Part shown: piece by piece, positions 58,515-64,000 of the stretch
Layout of the letters: each line of letters opens with the position of its first letter
How positions within the stretch are numbered: position 1 is the first letter of the stretch
Source: Roseicella frigidaeris
Lineage (GTDB): Bacteria > Pseudomonadota > Alphaproteobacteria > Acetobacterales > Acetobacteraceae
DNA: 64,000 nt
Reading direction: 5' to 3'
Assembly: GCF_003258945.1 (NCBI RefSeq)
Contig: NZ_QLIX01000024.1
Coordinates: forward strand, 1-64,000
The notes under the pieces: generated by a model
What the model saw: only the letters and a program-made list of their open reading frames with translations
Databases searched by the model: none
What the model was told of the DNA's origin: nothing
Position numbers and translations under genes: made by a program

Positions 58515-59572
58515 CAGGCGGCGGCCAGCCCCGCCTCCCGCGCGCTCCGCAGCCGTTCCTCCCGCGCGCTCCTCAGCCGATCCTCCCGCGCGCTTCTCAG
58601 CGCGACGAAGTCGCGGTCGGCATGGTAGCTGCTGCGGGTGAGCGGGGTCGCGGAGACCAGCAGGAAGCCCTTGCCGCGGGCCATCCGGGCGTAGTCCTCG
58701 AACTCCTCCGGCGTCACGAAGCGGTCGACCGCGGCGTGCTTGACCGTCGGCTGCAGGTACTGGCCGATGGTGAGGAAATCCACCTCCGCCGAGCGCAGGT
58801 CGTCCATCACCTGCAGCACCTCGATCCGCGCCTCGCCGAGGCCGACCATGAGACCGGACTTGGTGAAGATGGAGGGGTCCTGCTGCTTCACCCGATCGAG
58901 CAGGCGCAGCGAATGATAGTAGCGCGCGCCGGGCCGGATGGTGGGATAGAGCTTCGGCACCGTCTCCAGGTTGTGGTTGAAGACGTCCGGCCGGGCCTCG
59001 ACCACCACCTCCAGCGCCCCCTCCTTGCGCAGGAAGTCGGGCGTCAGCACCTCGATCGTGGTGCCAGGCGCGGCGGCGCGGATGGCGCGGATGGTCTCGG
59101 CGAAATGCCGGGCCCCGCCATCGGCCAGGTCGTCGCGGTCGACGCTGGTGACCACCACATGCCGGAGGCCGAGCTTGGCCACCGCATCCGCCACCCGCCG
59201 CGGCTCGTCGGCATCGAGCGCCTTCGGCAGCCCGGTCGCCACGTTGCAGAAGGAGCAGGCGCGGGTGCAGGTTTCGCCCATGATCATCATGGTGGCGTGG
59301 CGCTGCGACCAGCACTCGCCGATATTCGGGCAGGCCGCCTCCTCGCAGACGGTGGTGAGGCGGTTGTCGCGCATCAGCGCCCGGGTCTCGTGATAGACGG
59401 GGCTGTTGGGCGCGCGCACCCGGATCCAGGCCGGCTTGCGCTGGATGGGGTTGTCCGGGCGATGGGCCTTCTCCGGGTGCCGGAGCCCCTCCGGACGGGC
59501 CGGCACGGCCTCCGCCGGCGCCTGCGGCGCCGCCCGGGTGGTCCTGTGGTCGATCTCGATGCGCGTGGCCAT
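58514..59572 (-). CDS. lipA: Lipoyl synthase
   Basis: The 352-residue radical-SAM enzyme inserts sulfur into octanoyl chains to make lipoate for the pyruvate dehydrogenase encoded nearby. The auxiliary cluster cysteines are C76, C81 and C87 ([14 protein letters not shown]), and the SAM cluster C102, C106, C109 (TCTRACSFC). Later motifs include [18 protein letters not shown] and [15 protein letters not shown]; the family's C-terminal Ser-containing [13 protein letters not shown] is present. The C-terminus is extended by three 8-residue copies of LRSARExR, from 24-bp repeats at 58534-58605, and is unusual. lpd precedes it by 81 bp with a strong hairpin between. Confidence 0.95.
   Translation of the reverse strand: MATRIEIDHRTTRAAPQAPAEAVPARPEGLRHPEKAHRPDNPIQRKPAWIRVRAPNSPVYHETRALMRDNRLTTVCEEAACPNIGECWSQRHATMMIMGETCTRACSFCNVATGLPKALDADEPRRVADAVAKLGLRHVVVTSVDRDDLADGGARHFAETIRAIRAAAPGTTIEVLTPDFLRKEGALEVVVEARPDVFNHNLETVPKLYPTIRPGARYYHSLRLLDRVKQQDPSIFTKSGLMVGLGEARIEVLQVMDDLRSAEVDFLTIGQYLQPTVKHAAVDRFVTPEEFEDYARMARGKGFLLVSATPLTRSSYHADRDFVALRSAREDRLRSAREERLRSAREAGLAAA
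58534..58605 (-). repeat. Three in-frame 24-bp repeats at the lipA 3' end
   Basis: Three adjacent 24-bp units (58534-58557, 58558-58581, 58582-58605), each starting CCTCCCGCGCGC on the plus strand, encode [16 protein letters not shown] and LRSAREAG at the very C-terminus. Lipoyl synthases usually end near the preceding DFVALR segment, so the repeats are an add-on likely grown by slippage. Confidence 0.78.
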
Positions 59573-59606
59573 GCCGTCCCTGGTCCGGTCAGCTTTCGGG
59601 CGGCGC

Positions 59607-59637
59607 GGGCCGGGGGCGGGCGCGCCGCCCCCGGCCC
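59607..59637 (-). terminator. 13-bp GC hairpin between lpd and lipA
   Basis: GGGCCGGGGGCGG (59607-59619) pairs perfectly with CCGCCCCCGGCCC (59625-59637) around a 5-nt loop. It is 16 nt after the lpd stop and ahead of lipA. There is no U-tract. It could lower read-through or stabilise the upstream transcript. Confidence 0.5.
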
Positions 59638-59653
59638 GGCCACGCCGGTGCGG

Positions 59654-61051
59654 CTAGATGTGGATCACCCGGCCATAGGCATCAAGCACCGCCTCGTGCA
59701 TCGCCTCGGAGATGGTCGGATGCGGGAAGACGGTCTCCATCAGCTCCACCTCCGTGGTTTCCATGGTCTTGGCGATGGTGTAGCCCTGGATCATCTCCGT
59801 CACCTCCGGCCCGGCCATATGGGCGCCGAGCAGCTCGCCGGTCTTGGCGTCGAAGACGGTCTTGATCATGCCCTCCGGCTCGCCCATGGCGATGGCCTTG
59901 CCGTTGCCGATGAAGGGGAAGCGGCCGATCTTCACCGCGTGCCCGGCCTTCTTCGCCGCCTCCTCGGTCAGGCCGACGCTCGCCACCTGCGGCCGGCAAT
60001 AGGTGCAGCCGGGGATGTTGGTCACATCCATCACATGCGGATGCATCCCGGCGATGGCCTCGATGCAGATCACCCCCTCATGGCTCGCCTTGTGGGCGAG
60101 CCAGGGCGGGCCGGTGAGGTCGCCGATGGCATAGACCCCCGGCTCGCCGGTGCGGCCATAGGGGTCGGTCACCACATGGGTCCGCTCGACCTTCACCGCC
60201 GTGCCCTCGAGGCCGATATCCTCGACATTGCCGACGATGCCGACCGCCGAGATGACGCGGTCGGCGGTGATCTCCTGCACCTTGCCGCCGGCCTCGATCA
60301 CCGCCGTGACCTCGTTCGCCCCCTTCCGCAGCCCCTGGATCTTGGCCCCGGTCAGGATCCGCATCTTCTGCTTCTCGAAGGCCTTGCGGACGAAGGCGCT
60401 GATCTCGGCATCCTCGACCGGCAGGATGCGGTCCAGCACCTCGACCAGCGTCACCTCGGCGCCGAGATTGAGGTAGAAGCTGGCGAATTCGGCGCCGATG
60501 GCGCCGCTGCCGATGACGATGAGGCGCTTCGGCATGATGTCCGGCACCATCGCCTCGCGATAGGTCCAGACCAGCTTGCCGTCCGGCTCGATCCCCGGCA
60601 GCACGCGGGCGCGGGCGCCGGTCGCCAGGATGACGTGCTTGGCCGCGAGATCGGCGACCGGCTTGCCGTCCTTGGCGACGGCGACGCGGCCCTTCCCGGC
60701 CAGCTTGCCGTGGCCGTCGAAGACCGTGACCTTGTTCTTGCGCATCAGGTGCTTGACGCCGCCCGAGAGCTGGTTGGCGACGGCCCGGCTGCGCTTGACG
60801 ATCTTGCCGATGTCGAAGCGGATGTTGTCGGCCGCGAAGCCATAGGCATCCAGCGTGTGCAGCAGGTGGTTGATCTCGCTGCTGCGCAGCAGCGCCTTGG
60901 TCGGGATGCAGCCCCAGTTCAGGCAGATGCCGCCGAGATTCTCCCGCTCCACCACCGCGGTCTTCATGCCGAGCTGGGCGGCCCGGATGGCGGCGACATA
61001 GCCGCCGGGGCCGCCGCCGAGGACGACCACGTCGAAGGATTGCTCGGCCAT
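59654..61051 (-). CDS. lpd: Dihydrolipoyl dehydrogenase (E3)
   Basis: The 465-residue FAD disulfide oxidoreductase reoxidises the dihydrolipoyl group of the pyruvate dehydrogenase complex. The order is FAD motif VVLGGGPGGYVAAIRAAQLG, redox pair C43/C48 in GGICLNWGCIPTKALLRS, NAD domain IVIGSGAIGAEFASFYLNLG, the YAIGDLTGPPWLAHKASHEG segment and the interface His-Glu pair in ETVFPHPTISEAMHEAVL. GGAGAGG precedes the ATG at 61051. It lies immediately after the GNAT gene, in the pdh transcript. Confidence 0.96.
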   Translation of the reverse strand: MAEQSFDVVVLGGGPGGYVAAIRAAQLGMKTAVVERENLGGICLNWGCIPTKALLRSSEINHLLHTLDAYGFAADNIRFDIGKIVKRSRAVANQLSGGVKHLMRKNKVTVFDGHGKLAGKGRVAVAKDGKPVADLAAKHVILATGARARVLPGIEPDGKLVWTYREAMVPDIMPKRLIVIGSGAIGAEFASFYLNLGAEVTLVEVLDRILPVEDAEISAFVRKAFEKQKMRILTGAKIQGLRKGANEVTAVIEAGGKVQEITADRVISAVGIVGNVEDIGLEGTAVKVERTHVVTDPYGRTGEPGVYAIGDLTGPPWLAHKASHEGVICIEAIAGMHPHVMDVTNIPGCTYCRPQVASVGLTEEAAKKAGHAVKIGRFPFIGNGKAIAMGEPEGMIKTVFDAKTGELLGAHMAGPEVTEMIQGYTIAKTMETTEVELMETVFPHPTISEAMHEAVLDAYGRVIHI

Positions 61052-61052
61052 G

Positions 61053-61577
61053 TCACCTCTCCTGGTCCTGTTGCCCGGCATCCGGGGCGGGGCCGGCCTC
61101 GGCCGCCAGGGCCTGCAGCGCCGCGCCGCCGAGGCGCTGCAGCGTCCAGCCCTCGCGCGGCAGGGCGCCGATCGATCGATAGAAGGCGATGGAGGGGGCG
61201 TTCCAGTCGAGCACCGACCACTCCATGCGGCTGCAGCCCTGCGCCAGGGCGCGGCCGGCGAGCGCGGCGAAGATCGCCCGCCCGATGCCGCGGCCGCGCT
61301 GCGCCGGCTCCACGAAGACATCCTCGACATAGAGCTTGGGGCGGCCGTCGAAGGTGGAGACGCTGTAGAACCAGAGGGCGAAGCCGACCGGCGCGCCCTC
61401 CCAGTCGGCGATCAGCGCCTCGGCCCGCGCCGGCGGATCGAAGAGCAGGCGGCGGATATCCGCCTCGCCGGCCCGCACCTCGTGCAGAAGCTTCTCGTAC
61501 GCCGCCAGGGCGCGGATGAAGCGGAGGACGAGCGCCTCGTCCCCCGGCACCGCCGGCCGCAGGGCGAGGCCGCTCAT
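61053..61577 (-). CDS. GNAT family N-acetyltransferase
   Basis: The 174-residue protein resembles spermidine/diamine-type GNAT acetyltransferases. The acetyl-CoA loop is in EDVFVEPAQRGRGIGRAIFA (Q/RxxGxG/A), with APVGFALWFYSVSTFDGRPK before it and CSRMEWSVLDWNAPSIAFYR after it, a pattern shared with SAT1-like enzymes. The start at 61577 is coupled to the VOC gene stop (ATGA); a start at 61595 is possible. It is embedded between pdhC and lpd. The substrate, amine or amino acid, is unknown; its position near an acetyl-CoA-producing complex is suggestive only. Confidence 0.88.
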   Translation of the reverse strand: MSGLALRPAVPGDEALVLRFIRALAAYEKLLHEVRAGEADIRRLLFDPPARAEALIADWEGAPVGFALWFYSVSTFDGRPKLYVEDVFVEPAQRGRGIGRAIFAALAGRALAQGCSRMEWSVLDWNAPSIAFYRSIGALPREGWTLQRLGGAALQALAAEAGPAPDAGQQDQER

Positions 61578-61966
61578 GCCGGCGCCTCGTGGCACACGGC
61601 CTCCACGCGGTTGCCGGCCGGGTCGCGCAGGAAGGCGGCGTAGTAATGGGCGTGGTAGTGCGGCCGGAGGCCGGGCGCGCCGTCATCCGCCCCGCCGGCG
61701 GCCAGGCCGGCGCGCCAGAACCCGTCCACCGCCGCGCGGTCCGGCGCCTTGAAGCACCAGTGGCGCCCCTCCGCCGGCCCGGAGGCGGGGCCTGGCAGGA
61801 CCGTCAGGTAGCTCCGCCGCGGATGCGCCGCGTCGCAGCGCTCGCCATAGCGCAGCGCGGTGCCGTCCTGCCCGACCATCGGGACGCCGAGCGCCGCCAT
61901 CACCGCGTCGTAGAAGCGCGCGGCGAGGGCCAGGTCCGGCACCGTGATCGAGACGTGGTCGATCAC
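61574..61966 (-). CDS. VOC (glyoxalase/bleomycin-resistance) family protein
   Basis: The 130-residue vicinal-oxygen-chelate protein starts with the usual [20 protein letters not shown] and ends [20 protein letters not shown], with [20 protein letters not shown] in the middle. The metal-site His/Glu residues are H4 in the first strand, H69-like GRHW, and the E of RVEAVC. The start is GTG 61966, overlapping the pdhC stop (GTGA). It is a single-domain form; the substrate is unknown. It is embedded in the pdh operon together with GNAT. Confidence 0.9.
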   Translation of the reverse strand: MIDHVSITVPDLALAARFYDAVMAALGVPMVGQDGTALRYGERCDAAHPRRSYLTVLPGPASGPAEGRHWCFKAPDRAAVDGFWRAGLAAGGADDGAPGLRPHYHAHYYAAFLRDPAGNRVEAVCHEAPA

Positions 61967-63411
61967 AGCATCAGGCTCAGCGGGTCCTCGATCACGCCCT
62001 TCAGCGCCTGCAAGAACTCGGCGGCCAGCGCGCCGTCGATGACGCGGTGGTCGACCGAGAGGGTGCAGGTCATCACCGTCGCCACGGCGAGCTGCCCGCC
62101 CTTCACCACCGGCCGCTGCTCGCCGGCCGCGACCGCGAGGATGCCGGCCTGGGGCGGGTTGATGATGGCGCTGAAATCCTTCACGCCATACATGCCCATG
62201 TTCGAGATGGAGAAGCCGCCGCCCTGGAATTCCTCGGGCTTCAGCTTGTTCGCCTTGGCGCGGGAGGCGAGCTCCTTCATCTCGTTGCTGATCGTGGACA
62301 GGCCCTTCTGGTCGGCCTTGCGGATGATCGGCGTGATGAGGCCGGTCGGCGTCGAGACCGCGACCGAGATGTCGACATCCTCGAATTGGAGGATCGCCTC
62401 CTCGGTCCACATGGCGTTCACGGTGGGGAAGCGCCGCAGCACCGCCGCCACCGCCTTGATGACCATGTCGTTGACCGAGAGCTTGAAGGCGCCGGGCCCG
62501 TCCTTGGCCGATTTGCCGTTGAGGTCGGCGCGCAGCTTCAGCAGCGCGTCGATCTCGAAATCCATGCTGACGTAGAAATGCGGGATGGTCTGCTTCGCCT
62601 CCGACAGGCGGCGGGCGATGACCTTGCGGATGGTGCTGTTCGGCACCGCCTTGTGCGGCGCGGTGACGGTGGGCGGCGGCGCGGCCGGCTTCGGGGCGGG
62701 CGCGGCGGCGGGCTGCGGCGCCGGGGCCGCCGCCTGCGGCGCGGCCTTCGGCCCTCCTTGCGGCGCCCCCTGCGAGGTCGCCGCCGGGCCCTTGGCCAGC
62801 GCCGCCTCGATATCCGATTTCACGATCCGCCCGCCCGGCCCGCTGCCGCGCAGCGCGCCGAGATCGAGCCCGGCCTGCTGCGCCATGCGCCGCGCCAGGG
62901 GCGAGGCGAAGACGCGCTCGCCGGCGGCGGCCTGGTCGTGGCCATTGGGTTTCGGCGCCGGGCCCGAGGGCTGCGGCGCCGGCATCGCCACCGGCTGCTC
63001 CGCCGCGCCCGCGACCGTGCCGCCCGAGGCCTTGATGGCCTCGATCGCCGGCGCCTGGCTGGCCGACTGCGCCGGCTCCGGCGCCTCCGAGCCCTGCGGC
63101 GCCGGCGCCTTGCCCTCGGGCGCCTTGCCCTCGGGCGCCTTGGGCGCCGGCGCGTCGCCGACGCTCTCGCCCGGCTCGACCAGCACCGCGATCGGGTCGT
63201 TCACCTTCACGCCCTGGGTGCCGTCGCCGACCAGGATCTTGCCGAGGATGCCCTCGTCGACCGCCTCGACCTCCATGGTGGCCTTGTCGGTCTCGATCTC
63301 GGCGATGATGTCGCCGGACTTGACCTGGTCGCCTTCCTTCTTGAGCCAGCGCGCCAGCGTGCCCTCGGTCATGGTCGGCGAGAGCGCGGGCATCAGGATG
63401 TTGGTTGCCAT
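61963..63411 (-). CDS. pdhC: Pyruvate dehydrogenase E2 (dihydrolipoamide acetyltransferase)
   Basis: The 482-residue core of the pyruvate dehydrogenase complex transfers acetyl to CoA. One lipoyl domain (residues 1-78) has K43 in [18 protein letters not shown]; a Pro/Ala/Glu-rich linker follows, then the E1/E3-binding domain (about 170-205, [20 protein letters not shown] and [17 protein letters not shown]), a second Ala/Pro linker, and a catalytic domain (about 255-482) with the active-site His in [20 protein letters not shown]. The start at 63411 gives the family [14 protein letters not shown] opening. It is coupled to the VOC gene. A GC-rich inverted repeat (63434-63442 with 63468-63476) lies just upstream, after pdhB. 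Confidence 0.95.
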   Translation of the reverse strand: MATNILMPALSPTMTEGTLARWLKKEGDQVKSGDIIAEIETDKATMEVEAVDEGILGKILVGDGTQGVKVNDPIAVLVEPGESVGDAPAPKAPEGKAPEGKAPAPQGSEAPEPAQSASQAPAIEAIKASGGTVAGAAEQPVAMPAPQPSGPAPKPNGHDQAAAGERVFASPLARRMAQQAGLDLGALRGSGPGGRIVKSDIEAALAKGPAATSQGAPQGGPKAAPQAAAPAPQPAAAPAPKPAAPPPTVTAPHKAVPNSTIRKVIARRLSEAKQTIPHFYVSMDFEIDALLKLRADLNGKSAKDGPGAFKLSVNDMVIKAVAAVLRRFPTVNAMWTEEAILQFEDVDISVAVSTPTGLITPIIRKADQKGLSTISNEMKELASRAKANKLKPEEFQGGGFSISNMGMYGVKDFSAIINPPQAGILAVAAGEQRPVVKGGQLAVATVMTCTLSVDHRVIDGALAAEFLQALKGVIEDPLSLML

Positions 63412-63433
63412 CGGTCGTATCCCCGTCCTTGGG

Positions 63434-63476
63434 CCGGGCCCGAGGGCAGCGCCCGGCGGCGCCGCCACGGGCCCGG
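63434..63476. repeat. Inverted repeat between pdhB and pdhC
   Basis: CCGGGCCCG (63434-63442) and CGGGCCCGG (63468-63476) are perfect inverted copies with a 25-bp loop that is itself GC-rich. It fills the 76-bp pdhB-pdhC gap and may shape the relative expression of the two subunits, which is inference. Confidence 0.4.
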
Positions 63477-63487
63477 TCCGCTCCGCG

Positions 63488-64000
63488 CTACTTGTAGGTG
63501 ACCCGCTTCACCGCCTCGATGATCTCGGGCTGCGTCGGCAGCGCCAGCTTCTCGAGGTTGGCGGCATAGGGCATCGGCACGTCCTTGCCGCAGACCCGCA
63601 CCGGCGGCGCGTCCAGCCAGTCGAAGGCGGCCTCGATCACCTGCATCGCCACCTCGGTGCCGATATTGGCGTAGGGCCAGCCCTCCTCCACGGTGACGAG
63701 GCGGTTGGTCTTCTTCACCGAGGCAGCGATGGTCTCGGCATCGAGCGGGCGGATGGAGCGGAGGTTGATCACCTCGGCCTCGATCCCGTCCTTCGCCAGC
63801 GCCTCGGCCGCCTGCATCGCCCAGGTGACGGCGATGGAATAGGCGACGATGGTCACGTCCTTGCCCGGCCGCTCCACCTTCGCCTTGCCGATCGGGACGA
63901 TGAAGTCCTCCGAGGTCGGGCATTCGAAGCTGTGGCCGTAGAGGATCTCGTTCTCCAGCACGATCACCGGGTTCGGGTCGCGGATCGCGGCCCGCAGCAA
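63488..64000 (-). CDS. pdhB: Pyruvate dehydrogenase E1 beta subunit (3' part; N-terminus beyond the window)
   Basis: The C-terminal 170 residues of the E1 beta subunit are visible; the 5' part lies past position 64000. The sequence shows [60 protein letters not shown] and [20 protein letters not shown], all typical of the transketolase-fold beta subunit. It is followed by pdhC (E2), VOC, GNAT and lpd (E3) in one direction. A pdhA gene is expected just outside the window. The beta subunit is identified with confidence, but its N-terminal domain cannot be checked here. Confidence 0.93.
   Translation of the reverse strand: MLRAAIRDPNPVIVLENEILYGHSFECPTSEDFIVPIGKAKVERPGKDVTIVAYSIAVTWAMQAAEALAKDGIEAEVINLRSIRPLDAETIAASVKKTNRLVTVEEGWPYANIGTEVAMQVIEAAFDWLDAPPVRVCGKDVPMPYAANLEKLALPTQPEIIEAVKRVTYK

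Noticed and set aside
148-64000. Long open frames opposite or out of phase with the annotated genes (for example 34084-37005 plus, 58622-61519 plus, 9406-12060 minus, 16447-18333 minus)
   Set aside because: They are rich in Arg, Pro, Ala and Gly, mirror well-recognised genes and arise from very high GC in third codon positions, which removes stop codons. None shows a domain pattern or ribosome site of its own.
1-64000. CRISPR array, tRNA or rRNA genes
   Set aside because: No set of evenly spaced identical repeats with unique spacers was seen, and no TTCGA-type T-arm with a matching acceptor stem or rRNA stretch was recognised by eye.

Overview
The window is one continuous chromosome segment of a very GC-rich alphaproteobacterium, most likely a member of the Acetobacteraceae (Roseomonas-like). 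The evidence is the alphaproteobacterial rpoZ-rel-acpS block, a pyruvate dehydrogenase/lpd/lipA cluster with small genes embedded in it, several solitary Bug (TctC-type) solute receptors, and uniformly GC-rich third codon positions. I recognised no tRNA, rRNA, CRISPR array, insertion sequence or prophage.

Layout. 0.1-9.4 kb: small-molecule catabolism: an LLM-class flavin monooxygenase, an HdrC/HdrB-like iron-sulfur pair, a PhyH dioxygenase with an unusual Fe-ADH homologue, a CBS protein, a CoA-transferase/enoyl-CoA hydratase pair, and an ExoD-like membrane protein. 9.4-16 kb: a cobalamin riboswitch and its BtuB-like receptor, two CDF transporters, YnfA, a PduO-type cobalamin adenosyltransferase and TonB, which look like a cobalamin/metal neighbourhood. 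16-18.3 kb: an RTX-like secreted GH16 glucanase. 18.5-32.8 kb: catabolic and periplasmic-receptor genes (Nudix, three Bug receptors, DUF1028, amidohydrolase, cyclase, HIBADH-like reductase, enoyl-CoA hydratase, a large alpha/beta hydrolase, pobA, GST, DsbA-like) and the apparent remains of a deleted ChbG-like deacetylase gene. 32.8-42 kb: housekeeping and signalling genes (SDR, acpS, rel, rpoZ, folK, NYN protein, uracil-DNA glycosylase, an EnvZ/OmpR-like pair, MarR). 42-54 kb: ilvE, a LysE exporter, a ModA-like receptor, a TauE exporter, an ELWxxDGT-repeat protein, glutathione peroxidase, a sulfite-oxidase-like enzyme, smpB, dapA, lytic transglycosylase, pgpA and pncC. 54-64 kb: beta-lactamase-fold hydrolase, yraN, threonine aldolase, GST, the Coq10/RatA-like gene, lipA, lpd, GNAT, VOC, pdhC and the 3' part of pdhB, all on the minus strand.

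The most striking non-coding observation is a family of about 120-160 bp two-hairpin repeats (eight units at seven loci). Each complete locus begins 1-5 nt after a stop codon and points in the direction of that gene. Paired base changes in the second hairpin indicate selection for structure. A second family, a 28-nt hairpin with the arm GGCCGTTGATGG, occurs three times just past stop codons, twice between converging genes.

Genes are often translationally coupled by 1-11 nt overlaps (ATGA, GTGA, TGATG): CoA-transferase/hydratase, CDF/tonB, rel/acpS, the regulator/kinase pair, lytic transglycosylase/hydrolase, lipA/Coq10-like, and pdhC/VOC/GNAT.
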